Assembly: GCA_037893225.1 (NCBI GenBank)
Contig: JAZGUH010000072.1
Span: forward strand, 1-64,000
DNA length: 64,000 nucleotides
Direction: 5' to 3'
From: Hippasteria phrygiana
Lineage: Eukaryota > Echinodermata > Asteroidea > Valvatida > Goniasteridae
In this document: one piece after another, positions 10,888-24,330 of the stretch
Position numbering within the stretch: position 1 is the first letter of the stretch
Layout of the letters: each line of letters begins with the position of its first letter
Notes under the pieces: generated by a model
Databases searched by the model: none
Seen by the model: only the letters and a program-made list of their open reading frames with translations
What the model was told of the DNA's origin: nothing
Program-made: the position numbers and the translations under genes

Positions 10888-12742
10888 TTGTGGAGAAAAT
10901 TCAAACCTCGCAATGTTTATTTTCTTCCCGGCCACCATCTGTGTGCAGATTACCTTTTATTTATTGCTCCATGCCTGTCAAATTCCCTGGGGTATGGACT
11001 TGCTTTACTCATTCATAATTGCATGAAATATCAACCAAATTCAGTAATTTTGACATGTATGGATAGCTTAGATCTGGCGCTACATGTTGCAATTATCGGC
11101 GGCTTCTTAGAGTTAAAACTTGGGGAGAAAATTCAAACCTCGCAATGTTTATTTTCTTTCCGGCCAACATCTGTGTGCATATTACCTTCTATTTATTGCT
11201 CCATGCCTGTCAAATTCCCTGGGGTATGACTTGCTTTACTCATTCATAATTGCATGAAATATCAACCAAATTCAGTAATTTTGACATGTATGGATAGCTT
11301 AGATCTGGCGCTACATGTTGCAATTATCGGCGGCTTCTTAGAGTTAAAACTTGTGGAGAAAATTCAAACCTCGCAATGTTTATTTTCTTTCCGGCCAACA
11401 TCTGTGTACATGTTACCGTCTATTTATTGCTCCGTGCATGTCAAATTCCCTGGGGTATGGACTTGCTTTACTCATTCATAATTGCATGAAATATCAACCA
11501 AATTCAGTAATTTTGACATGTACGGATAGCTTAGATCTGGCGCTACATGTTACAATTATCGGCGGCTTCTTAGAGTTAATACTTGTGGAGAAAATTCAAA
11601 CCTCGCAATGTTTATTTTCTTCCCGGCCACCATCTGTGTGCAGATTACCTTTTATTTATTGCTCCATGCCTGTCAAATTCCCTGGGGTATGGACTTGCTT
11701 TACTCATTCATAATTGCATGAAATATCAACCAAATTCAGTAATTTTGACATGTATGGATAGCTTAGATCTGGCGCTACATGTTGCAATTATCGGCGGCTT
11801 CTTAGAGTTAAAACTTGGGGAGAAAATTCAAACCTCGCAATGTTTATTTTCTTTCCGGCCACCATCTGTGTGCAGATTACCTTTTATTTATTGCTCCATG
11901 CCTGTCAAATTCCCTGGGGTATGGACTAGCTTTACTCATTCATAATTGCATGAAATATCAACCAAATTCAGTAATTTTGACATGTATGGATAGCTTAGAT
12001 CTGGCGCTACATGTTGCAATTAGCGGCGGCTTCTTAGAGTTAAAACTTGTGGAGAAAATTCAAACCTCGCAATGTTTATTTTCTTTCCGGCCAACATCTG
12101 TGTACATGTTACCGTCTATTTATTGCTCCATGCATGTCAAATTGCCTGGGGTATGGACTTGCTTTACTCATTCATAATTGCATGAAATATCAACCAAATT
12201 CAGTAATTTTGACATGTATGGATAGCTTAGATCTGGCGCTACATGTTGCAATTATCGGCGGCTTCTTAGAGTTAACACTTGTGGAGAAAATTCAAACCTC
12301 GCAATGTTTATTTTCTTCCCGGCCAACATCTGTGTACATGTTACCGTCTATTTATTGCTCCATGCATGTCAAATTCCCTGGGGTATGGACTTGCTTTACT
12401 CATTCATAATTGCATGAAATATCAACCAAATTCAGTAATTTTGACATGTATGGATAGCTTAGATCTGGCGCTACATGTTGCAATTATCGGCGGCTTCTTA
12501 GAGTTAACACTTGTGGAGAAAATTCAAACCTCGCAATGTTTATTTTCTTCCCGGCCACCATCTGTGTGCAGATTACCTCTTATTTATTGCTCCATGCCTG
12601 TCAAATTCCCTGGGGTATGGACTTGCTTTACTCATTCATAATTGCATGAAATATCAACCAAATTCAGTAATTTTGACATGTATGGATAGCTTAGATCTGG
12701 CGCTACATGTTGCAATTATCGGCGGCTTCTTAGAGTTAAAAC
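10888..12742 (+). repeat. Block E Cg D E Es Fg A B (eight monomers)
   Basis: Unit starts are 10888, 11120, 11351, 11583, 11815, 12047, 12279 and 12511. Es (11815) has t at phase 40, g at phase 4, ggactagc instead of ggacttgc, and attagcgg in its tail (12023). Fg has g at phase 98. The block is repeated in the same order at 19464-21318, offset 8576 bp. Confidence 0.9.
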
Positions 12743-13900
12743 TTGTGGAGAAAATTCAAACCTCGCAATGTTTATTTTCTTTCCGGCCAACATCTGTGTA
12801 CATGTTACCGTCTATTTATTGCTCCGTGCATGTCAAATTCCCTGGGGTATGGACTTGCTTTACTCATTCATAATTGCATGAAATATCAACCAAATTCAGT
12901 AATTTTGACATGTACGGATAGCTTAGATCTGGCGCTACATGTTACAATTATCGGCGGCTTCTTAGAGTTAATACTTGTGGAGAAAATTCAAACCTCGCAA
13001 TGTTTATTTTCTTTCCGGCCAACATCTGTGTGCATATTACCTTCTATTTATTGCTCCATGCCTGTCAAATTCCCTGGGGTATGACTTGCTTTACTCATTC
13101 ATAATTGCATGAAATATCAACCAAATTCAGTAATTTTGACATGTATGGATAGCTTAGATCTGGCGCTACATGTTGCAATTATCGGCGGCTTCTTAGAGTT
13201 AATACTTGTGGAGAAAATTCAAACCTCGCAATGTTTATTTTCTTCCCGGCCACCATCTGTGTGCAGATTACCTTTTATTTATTGCTCCATGCCTGTCAAA
13301 TTCCCTGGGGTATGGACTTGCTTTACTCATTCATAATTGCATGAAATATCAACCAAATTCAGTAATTTTGACATGTATGGATAGCTTAGATCTGGCGCTA
13401 CATGTTGCAATTATCGGCGGCTTCTTAGAGTTAAAACTTGGGGAGAAAATTCAAACCTCGCAATGTTTATTTTCTTTCCGGCCAACATCTGTGTGCATAT
13501 TACCTTCTATTTATTGCTCCATGCCTGTCAAATTCCCTGGGGTATGACTTGCTTTACTCATTCATAATTGCATGAAATATCAACCAAATTCAGTAATTTT
13601 GACATGTATGGATAGCTTAGATCTGGCGCTACATGTTGCAATTATCGGCGGCTTCTTAGAGTTAAAACTTGTGGAGAAAATTCAAACCTCGCAATGTTTA
13701 TTTTCTTTCCGGCCACCATCTGTGTGCAGATTACCTTTTATTTATTGCTCCATGCCTGTCAAATTCCCTGGGGTATGGACTAGCTTTACTCATTCATAAT
13801 TGCATGAAATATCAACCAAATTCAGTAATTTTGACATGTATGGATAGCTTAGATCTGGCGCTACATGTTGCAATTAGCGGCGGCTTCTTAGAGTTAAAAC
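12743..13900 (+). repeat. Block D C E Cg Es (five monomers)
   Basis: The C unit at 12975 has an unusual tail: tatgg and gcaatt, but taata at the end, joining a C-type middle to the end normally found before E. The same odd tail recurs at 19233-19463. Positions 12511-13668 match 18769-19926 at an offset of 6258 bp. Es here lacks the phase-4 g present in the Es at 11815. Confidence 0.88.
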
Positions 13901-16900
13901 TTGTGGAGAAAATTCAAACCTCGCAATGTTTATTTTCTTTCCGGCCAACATCTGTGTACATGTTACCGTCTATTTATTGCTCCATGCATGTCAAATTGCC
14001 TGGGGTATGGACTTGCTTTACTCATTCATAATTGCATGAAATATCAACCAAATTCAGTAATTTTGACATGTATGGATAGCTTAGATCTGGCGCTACATGT
14101 TGCAATTATCGGCGGCTTCTTAGAGTTAACACTTGTGGAGAAAATTCAAACCTCGCAATGTTTATTTTCTTCCCGGCCAACATCTGTGTACATGTTACCG
14201 TCTATTTATTGCTCCATGCATGTCAAATTCCCTGGGGTATGGACTTGCTTTACTCATTCATAATTGCATGAAATATCAACCAAATTCAGTAATTTTGACA
14301 TGTATGGATAGCTTAGATCTGGCGCTACATGTTGCAATTATCGGCGGCTTCTTAGAGTTAACACTTGTGGAGAAAATTCAAACCTCGCAATGTTTATTTT
14401 CTTCCCGGCCACCATCTGTGTGCAGATTACCTCTTATTTATTGCTCCATGCCTGTCAAATTCCCTGGGGTATGGACTTGCTTTACTCATTCATAATTGCA
14501 TGAAATATCAACCAAATTCAGTAATTTTGACATGTATGGATAGCTTAGATCTGGCGCTACATGTTGCAATTATCGGCGGCTTCTTAGAGTTAAAACTTGT
14601 GGAGAAAATTCAAACCTCGCAATGTTTATTTTCTTTCCGGCCAACATCTGTGTGCATATTACCTTCTATTTATTGCTCCATGCCTGTCAAATTCCCTGGG
14701 GTATGACTTGCTTTACTCATTCATAATTGCATGAAATATCAACCAAATTCAGTAATTTTGACATGTATGGATAGCTTAGATCTGGCGCTACATGTTGCAA
14801 TTATCGGCGGCTTCTTAGAGTTAAAACTTGTGGAGAAAATTCAAACCTCGCAATGTTTATTTTCTTTCCGGCCAACATCTGTGTACATGTTACCGTCTAT
14901 TTATTGCTCCGTGCATGTCAAATTCCCTGGGGTATGGACTTGCTTTACTCATTCATAATTGCATGAAATATCAACCAAATTCAGTAATTTTGACATGTAT
15001 GGATAGCTTAGATCTGGCGCTACATGTTGCAATTATCGGCGGCTTCTTAGAGTTAAAACTTGTGGAGAAAATTCAAACCTCGCAATGTTTATTTTCTTTC
15101 CGGCCAACATCTGTGTACATGTTACCGTCTATTTATTGCTCCATGCATGTCAAATTGCCTGGGGTATGGACTTGCTTTACTCATTCATAATTGCATGAAA
15201 TATCAACCAAATTCAGTAATTTTGACATGTATGGATAGCTTAGATCTAGCGCTACATGTTGCAATTATCGGCGGCTTCTTAGAGTTAACACTTGTGGAGA
15301 AAATTCAAACCTCGCAATGTTTATTTTCTTCCCGGCCAACATCTGTGTACATGTTACCGTCTATTTATTGCTCCATGCATGTCAAATTCCCTGGGGTATG
15401 GACTTGCTTTACTCATTCATAATTGCATGAAATATCAACCAAATTCAGTAATTTTGACATGTATGGATAGCTTAGATCTGGCGCTACATGTTGCAATTAT
15501 CGGCGGCTTCTTAGAGTTAACACTTGTGGAGAAAATTCAAACCTCGCAATGTTTATTTTCTTCCCGGCCACCATCTGTGTGCAGATTACCTCTTATTTAT
15601 TGCTCCATGCCTGTCAAATTCCCTGGGGTATGGACTTGCTTTACTCATTCATAATTGCATGAAATATCAACCAAATTCAGTAATTTTGACATGTATGGAT
15701 AGCTTAGATCTGGCGCTACATGTTGCAATTATCGGCGGCTTCTTAGAGTTAAAACTTGTGGAGAAAATTCAAACCTCGCAATGTTTATTTTCTTTCCGGC
15801 CAACATCTGTGTGCATATTACCTTCTATTTATTGCTCCATGCCTGTCAAATTCCCTGGGGTATGACTTGCTTTACTCATTCATAATTGCATGAAATATCA
15901 ACCAAATTCAGTAATTTTGACATGTATGGATAGCTTAGATCTGGCGCTACATGTTGCAATTATCGGCGGCTTCTTAGAGTTAAAACTTGTGGAGAAAATT
16001 CAAACCTCGCAATGTTTATTTTCTTTCCGGCCAACATCTGTGTACATGTTACCGTCTATTTATTGCTCCGTGCATGTCAAATTCCCTGGGGTATGGACTT
16101 GCTTTACTCATTCATAATTGCATGAAATATCAACCAAATTCAGTAATTTTGACATGTACGGATAGCTTAGATCTGGCGCTACATGTTACAATTATCGGCG
16201 GCTTCTTAGAGTTAATACTTGTGGAGAAAATTCAAACCTCGCAATGTTTATTTTCTTCCCGGCCACCATCTGTGTGCAGATTACCTTTTATTTATTGCTC
16301 CATGCCTGTCAAATTCCCTGGGGTATGGACTTGCTTTACTCATTCATAATTTCATGAAATATCAACCAAATTCAGTAATTTTGACATGTATGGATAGCTT
16401 AGATCTGGCGCTACATGTTGCAATTATCGGCGGCTTCTTAGAGTTAACACTTGTGGAGAAAATTCAAACCTCGCAATGTTTATTTTCTTCCCGGCCAACA
16501 TCTGTGTACATGTTACCGTCTATTTATTGCTCCATGCATGTCAAATTCCCTGGGGTATGGACTTGCTTTACTCATTCATAATTGCATGAAATATCAACCA
16601 AATTCAGTAATTTTGACATGTATGGATAGCTTAGATCTGGCGCTACATGTTGCAATTATCGGCGGCTTCTTAGAGTTAACACTTGTGGAGAAAATTCAAA
16701 CCTCGCAATGTTTATTTTCTTCTCGGCCACCATCTGTGTGCAGATTACCTCTTATTTATTGCTCCATGCCTGTCAAATTCCCTGGGGTATGGACTTGCTT
16801 TACTCATTCATAATTGCATGAAATATCAACCAAATTCAGTAATTTTGACATGTATGGATAGCTTAGATCTGGCGCTACATGTTGCAATTATCGGCGGCTT

Positions 16901-16914
16901 CTTAGAGTTAAAAC
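13901..16914 (+). repeat. Thirteen-monomer block: Fg A B C D Fg A B C D Et A B
   Basis: The class order matches 20623-23636 unit for unit, offset 6722 bp and equal length (3014 bp). The Fg unit at 15060 carries ctagcg instead of ctggcg (a at 15248), also present at the matching base 21970. The copies differ by at least one shared-marker site: the D tail at 14828 reads attatcgg, whereas the partner at 21550 reads attagcgg. The B unit at 16683 has a private tcttctcgg. Confidence 0.9.
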
Positions 16915-18768
16915 TTGTGGAGAAAATTCAAACCTCGCAATGTTTATTTTCTTTCCGGCCAACATCTGTGTACATGTTACCGTCTATTTATTGCTCCATG
17001 CATGTCAAATTCCCTGGGGTATGGACTTGCTTTACTCATTCATAATTGCATGAAATATCAACCAAATTCAGTAATTTTGACATGTATGGATAGCTTAGAT
17101 CTGGCGCTACATGTTGCAATTATCGGCGGCTTCTTAGAGTTAACACTTGTGGAGAAAATTCAAACCTCGCAATGTATATTTTCTTTCCGGCCAACATCTG
17201 TGTGCATATTACCTTCTATTTATTGCTCCATGCCTGTCAAATTCCCTGGGGTATGACTTGCTTTACTCATTCATAATTGCATGAAATATCAACCAAATTC
17301 AGTAATTTTGACATGTATGGATAGCTTAGATCTGGCGCTACATGTTGCAATTATCGGCGGCTTCTTAGAGTTAAAACTTGTGGAGAAAATTCAAACCTCG
17401 CAATGTTTATTTTCTTTCCGGCCAACATCTGTGTACATGTTACCGTCTATTTATTGCTCCATGCATGTCAAATTGCCTGGGGTATGGACTTGCTTTACTC
17501 ATTCATAATTGCATGAAATATCAACCAAATTCAGTAATTTTGACATGTATGGATAGCTTAGATCTGGCGCTACATGTTGCAATTATCGGCGGCTTCTTAG
17601 AGTTAACACTTGTGGAGAAAATTCAAACCTCGCAATGTTTATTTTCTTCCCGGCCACCATCTGTGTACAGATTACCTCTTATTTATTGCTCCATGCCTGT
17701 CAAATTCCCTGGGGTATGGACTTGCTTTACTCATTCATAATTGCATGAAATATCAACCAAATTCAGTAATTTTGACATGTATGGATAGCTTAGATCTGGC
17801 GCTACATGTTGCAATTATCGGCGGCTTCTTAGAGTTAAAACTTGTGGAGAAAATTCAAACCTCGCAATGTTTATTTTCTTTCCGGCCAACATCTGTGTAC
17901 ATGTTACCGTCTATTTATTGCTCCATGCATGTCAAATTCCCTGGGGTATGGACTTGCTTTACTCATTCATAATTGCATGAAATATCAACCAAATTCAGTA
18001 ATTTTGACATGTATGGATAGCTTAGATCTGGCGCTACATGTTGCAATTATCGGCGGCTTCTTAGAGTTAACACTTGTGGAGAAAATTCAAACCTCGCAAT
18101 GTATATTTTCTTTCCGGCCAACATCTGTGTGCATATTACCTTCTATTTATTGCTCCATGCCTGTCAAATTCCCTGGGGTATGACTTGCTTTACTCATTCA
18201 TAATTGCATGAAATATCAACCAAATTCAGTAATTTTGACATGTATGGATAGCTTAGATCTGGCGCTACATGTTGCAATTATCGGCGGCTTCTTAGAGTTA
18301 AAACTTGTGGAGAAAATTCAAACCTCGCAATGTTTATTTTCTTTCCGGCCACCATCTGTGTGCAGATTACCTTTTATTTATTGCTCCATGCCTGTCAAAT
18401 TCCCTGGGCTATGGACTAGCTTTACTCATTCATAATTGCATGAAATATCAACCAAATTCAGTAATTTTGACATGTATGGATAGCTTAGATCTGGCGCTAC
18501 ATGTTGCAATTATCGGCGGCTTCTTAGAGTTAAAACTTGTGGAGAAAATTCAAACCTCGCAATGTTTATTTTCTTTCCGGCCAACATCTGTGTACATGTT
18601 ACCGTCTATTTATTGCTCCATGCATGTCAAATTGCCTGGGGTATGGACTTGCTTTACTCATTCATAATTGCATGAAATATCAACCAAATTCAGTAATTTT
18701 GACATGTATGGATAGCTTAGATCTGGCGCTACATGTTGCAATTATCGGCGGCTTCGTAGAGTTAACAC
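16915..18768 (+). repeat. Imperfect four-unit tandem duplication: F C Fg B / F C Es Fg
   Basis: Two C units (17147 and 18074) share a change found nowhere else in the window, atgtatatt instead of atgtttatt (a at 17176 and 18103), exactly 927 bp or four units apart. In both, C follows an F unit ending in c at phase 230, also uncommon. The second half has gained Es between C and Fg. The B unit at 17610 has a private change at phase 58 (gtgtaca), and the unit at 18537 has ttcgtagag. Confidence 0.88.
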
Positions 18769-21318
18769 TTGTGGAGAAAATTCAAACCTCGCAATGTTTA
18801 TTTTCTTCCCGGCCACCATCTGTGTGCAGATTACCTCTTATTTATTGCTCCATGCCTGTCAAATTCCCTGGGGTATGGACTTGCTTTACTCATTCATAAT
18901 TGCATGAAATATCAACCAAATTCAGTAATTTTGACATGTATGGATAGCTTAGATCTGGCGCTACATGTTGCAATTATCGGCGGCTTCTTAGAGTTAAAAC
19001 TTGTGGAGAAAATTCAAACCTCGCAATGTTTATTTTCTTTCCGGCCAACATCTGTGTACATGTTACCGTCTATTTATTGCTCCGTGCATGTCAAATTCCC
19101 TGGGGTATGGACTTGCTTTACTCATTCATAATTGCATGAAATATCAACCAAATTCAGTAATTTTGACATGTACGGATAGCTTAGATCTGGCGCTACATGT
19201 TACAATTATCGGCGGCTTCTTAGAGTTAATACTTGTGGAGAAAATTCAAACCTCGCAATGTTTATTTTCTTTCCGGCCAACATCTGTGTGCATATTACCT
19301 TCTATTTATTGCTCCATGCCTGTCAAATTCCCTGGGGTATGACTTGCTTTACTCATTCATAATTGCATGAAATATCAACCAAATTCAGTAATTTTGACAT
19401 GTATGGATAGCTTAGATCTGGCGCTACATGTTGCAATTATCGGCGGCTTCTTAGAGTTAATACTTGTGGAGAAAATTCAAACCTCGCAATGTTTATTTTC
19501 TTCCCGGCCACCATCTGTGTGCAGATTACCTTTTATTTATTGCTCCATGCCTGTCAAATTCCCTGGGGTATGGACTTGCTTTACTCATTCATAATTGCAT
19601 GAAATATCAACCAAATTCAGTAATTTTGACATGTATGGATAGCTTAGATCTGGCGCTACATGTTGCAATTATCGGCGGCTTCTTAGAGTTAAAACTTGGG
19701 GAGAAAATTCAAACCTCGCAATGTTTATTTTCTTTCCGGCCAACATCTGTGTGCATATTACCTTCTATTTATTGCTCCATGCCTGTCAAATTCCCTGGGG
19801 TATGACTTGCTTTACTCATTCATAATTGCATGAAATATCAACCAAATTCAGTAATTTTGACATGTATGGATAGCTTAGATCTGGCGCTACATGTTGCAAT
19901 TATCGGCGGCTTCTTAGAGTTAAAACTTGTGGAGAAAATTCAAACCTCGCAATGTTTATTTTCTTTCCGGCCAACATCTGTGTACATGTTACCGTCTATT
20001 TATTGCTCCGTGCATGTCAAATTCCCTGGGGTATGGACTTGCTTTACTCATTCATAATTGCATGAAATATCAACCAAATTCAGTAATTTTGACATGTACG
20101 GATAGCTTAGATCTGGCGCTACATGTTACAATTATCGGCGGCTTCTTAGAGTTAATACTTGTGGAGAAAATTCAAACCTCGCAATGTTTATTTTCTTCCC
20201 GGCCACCATCTGTGTGCAGATTACCTTTTATTTATTGCTCCATGCCTGTCAAATTCCCTGGGGTATGGACTTGCTTTACTCATTCATAATTGCATGAAAT
20301 ATCAACCAAATTCAGTAATTTTGACATGTATGGATAGCTTAGATCTGGCGCTACATGTTGCAATTATCGGCGGCTTCTTAGAGTTAAAACTTGGGGAGAA
20401 AATTCAAACCTCGCAATGTTTATTTTCTTTCCGGCCACCATCTGTGTGCAGATTACCTTTTATTTATTGCTCCATGCCTGTCAAATTCCCTGGGGTATGG
20501 ACTAGCTTTACTCATTCATAATTGCATGAAATATCAACCAAATTCAGTAATTTTGACATGTATGGATAGCTTAGATCTGGCGCTACATGTTGCAATTAGC
20601 GGCGGCTTCTTAGAGTTAAAACTTGTGGAGAAAATTCAAACCTCGCAATGTTTATTTTCTTTCCGGCCAACATCTGTGTACATGTTACCGTCTATTTATT
20701 GCTCCATGCATGTCAAATTGCCTGGGGTATGGACTTGCTTTACTCATTCATAATTGCATGAAATATCAACCAAATTCAGTAATTTTGACATGTATGGATA
20801 GCTTAGATCTGGCGCTACATGTTGCAATTATCGGCGGCTTCTTAGAGTTAACACTTGTGGAGAAAATTCAAACCTCGCAATGTTTATTTTCTTCCCGGCC
20901 AACATCTGTGTACATGTTACCGTCTATTTATTGCTCCATGCATGTCAAATTCCCTGGGGTATGGACTTGCTTTACTCATTCATAATTGCATGAAATATCA
21001 ACCAAATTCAGTAATTTTGACATGTATGGATAGCTTAGATCTGGCGCTACATGTTGCAATTATCGGCGGCTTCTTAGAGTTAACACTTGTGGAGAAAATT
21101 CAAACCTCGCAATGTTTATTTTCTTCCCGGCCACCATCTGTGTGCAGATTACCTCTTATTTATTGCTCCATGCCTGTCAAATTCCCTGGGGTATGGACTT
21201 GCTTTACTCATTCATAATTGCATGAAATATCAACCAAATTCAGTAATTTTGACATGTATGGATAGCTTAGATCTGGCGCTACATGTTGCAATTATCGGCG
21301 GCTTCTTAGAGTTAAAAC
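18769..21318 (+). repeat. Eleven-monomer recombinant block: B D C E Cg D E Es Fg A B
   Basis: The left part, 18769-19926, matches 12511-13668; the right part, 19464-21318, matches 10888-12742. The two matches overlap in the E Cg pair (19464-19926). This is the join expected if a block ending in E Cg paired with a second E Cg pair in unequal exchange. Es at 20391 has phase-4 g and attagcgg (20599), like Es at 11815. Confidence 0.88.
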
Positions 21319-24300
21319 TTGTGGAGAAAATTCAAACCTCGCAATGTTTATTTTCTTTCCGGCCAACATCTGTGTGCATATTACCTTCTATTTATTGCTC
21401 CATGCCTGTCAAATTCCCTGGGGTATGACTTGCTTTACTCATTCATAATTGCATGAAATATCAACCAAATTCAGTAATTTTGACATGTATGGATAGCTTA
21501 GATCTGGCGCTACATGTTGCAATTATCGGCGGCTTCTTAGAGTTAAAACTTGTGGAGAAAATTCAAACCTCGCAATGTTTATTTTCTTTCCGGCCAACAT
21601 CTGTGTACATGTTACCGTCTATTTATTGCTCCGTGCATGTCAAATTCCCTGGGGTATGGACTTGCTTTACTCATTCATAATTGCATGAAATATCAACCAA
21701 ATTCAGTAATTTTGACATGTATGGATAGCTTAGATCTGGCGCTACATGTTGCAATTAGCGGCGGCTTCTTAGAGTTAAAACTTGTGGAGAAAATTCAAAC
21801 CTCGCAATGTTTATTTTCTTTCCGGCCAACATCTGTGTACATGTTACCGTCTATTTATTGCTCCATGCATGTCAAATTGCCTGGGGTATGGACTTGCTTT
21901 ACTCATTCATAATTGCATGAAATATCAACCAAATTCAGTAATTTTGACATGTATGGATAGCTTAGATCTAGCGCTACATGTTGCAATTATCGGCGGCTTC
22001 TTAGAGTTAACACTTGTGGAGAAAATTCAAACCTCGCAATGTTTATTTTCTTCCCGGCCAACATCTGTGTACATGTTACCGTCTATTTATTGCTCCATGC
22101 ATGTCAAATTCCCTGGGGTATGGACTTGCTTTACTCATTCATAATTGCATGAAATATCAACCAAATTCAGTAATTTTGACATGTATGGATAGCTTAGATC
22201 TGGCGCTACATGTTGCAATTATCGGCGGCTTCTTAGAGTTAACACTTGTGGAGAAAATTCAAACCTCGCAATGTTTATTTTCTTCCCGGCCACCATCTGT
22301 GTGCAGATTACCTCTTATTTATTGCTCCATGCCTGTCAAATTCCCTGGGGTATGGACTTGCTTTACTCATTCATAATTGCATGAAATATCAACCAAATTC
22401 AGTAATTTTGACATGTATGGATAGCTTAGATCTGGCGCTACATGTTGCAATTATCGGCGGCTTCTTAGAGTTAAAACTTGTGGAGAAAATTCAAACCTCG
22501 CAATGTTTATTTTCTTTCCGGCCAACATCTGTGTGCATATTACCTTCTATTTATTGCTCCATGCCTGTCAAATTCCCTGGGGTATGACTTGCTTTACTCA
22601 TTCATAATTGCATGAAATATCAACCAAATTCAGTAATTTTGACATGTATGGATAGCTTAGATCTGGCGCTACATGTTGCAATTATCGGCGGCTTCTTAGA
22701 GTTAAAACTTGTGGAGAAAATTCAAACCTCGCAATGTTTATTTTCTTTCCGGCCAACATCTGTGTACATGTTACCGTCTATTTATTGCTCCGTGCATGTC
22801 AAATTCCCTGGGGTATGGACTTGCTTTACTCATTCATAATTGCATGAAATATCAACCAAATTCAGTAATTTTGACATGTACGGATAGCTTAGATCTGGCG
22901 CTACATGTTACAATTATCGGCGGCTTCTTAGAGTTAATACTTGTGGAGAAAATTCAAACCTCGCAATGTTTATTTTCTTCCCGGCCACCATCTGTGTGCA
23001 GATTACCTTTTATTTATTGCTCCATGCCTGTCAAATTCCCTGGGGTATGGACTTGCTTTACTCATTCATAATTTCATGAAATATCAACCAAATTCAGTAA
23101 TTTTGACATGTATGGATAGCTTAGATCTGGCGCTACATGTTGCAATTATCGGCGGCTTCTTAGAGTTAACACTTGTGGAGAAAATTCAAACCTCGCAATG
23201 TTTATTTTCTTCCCGGCCAACATCTGTGTACATGTTACCGTCTATTTATTGCTCCATGCATGTCAAATTCCCTGGGGTATGGACTTGCTTTACTCATTCA
23301 TAATTGCATGAAATATCAACCAAATTCAGTAATTTTGACATGTATGGATAGCTTAGATCTGGCGCTACATGTTGCAATTATCGGCGGCTTCTTAGAGTTA
23401 ACACTTGTGGAGAAAATTCAAACCTCGCAATGTTTATTTTCTTCCCGGCCACCATCTGTGTGCAGATTACCTCTTATTTATTGCTCCATGCCTGTCAAAT
23501 TCCCTGGGGTATGGACTTGCTTTACTCATTCATAATTGCATGAAATATCAACCAAATTCAGTAATTTTGACATGTATGGATAGCTTAGATCTGGCGCTAC
23601 ATGTTGCAATTATCGGCGGCTTCTTAGAGTTAAAACTTGTGGAGAAAATTCAAACCTCGCAATGTTTATTTTCTTTCCGGCCAACATCTGTGTGCATATT
23701 ACCTTATATTTATTGCTCCATGCCTGTCAAATTCCCTGGGTATGACTTGCTTTACTCATTCATAATTGCATGAAATATCAACCAAATTCAGTAATTTTGA
23801 CATGTATGGATAGCTTAGATCTGGCGCTACATGTTGCAATTATCGGCGGCTTCTTAGAGTTAAAACTTGGGGAGAAAATTCAAACCTCGCAATGTTTATT
23901 TTCTTTCCGGCCAACATCTGTGTACATGTTACCGTCTATTTATTGCTCCGTGCATGTCAAATTCCCTGGGGTATGGACTTGCTTTACTCATTCATAATTG
24001 CATGAAATATCAACCAAATTCAGTAATTTTGACATGTATGGATAGCTTAGATCTGGCGCTACATGTTGCAATTATCGGCGGCTTCTTAGAGTTAACACTT
24101 GTGGAGAAAATTCAAACCTCGCAATGTTTATTTTCTTCCCGGCCACCATCTGTGTGCAGATTACCTCTTATTTATTGCTCCATGCCTGTCAAATTCCCTG
24201 GGGTATGGACTTGCTTTACTCATTCATAATTGCATGAAATATCAACCAAATTCAGTAATTTTGACATGTATGGATAGCTTAGATCTGGCGCTACATGTTG

Positions 24301-24330
24301 CAATTATCGGCGGCTTCTTAGAGTTAAAAC
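21319..24330 (+). repeat. 13-monomer higher-order repeat, copy 1: C D Fg A B C D Et A B Cx Dg B
   Basis: Length is 3012 bp. Diagnostic markers are attagcgg in the first D tail (21758), ctagcg in Fg (21970), and Cx (23637), which has ttatat in place of ttctat and only three g before tatgac. Copy 2 follows directly. The final B here ends normally, without the tga marker seen in copy 2. Confidence 0.93.
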
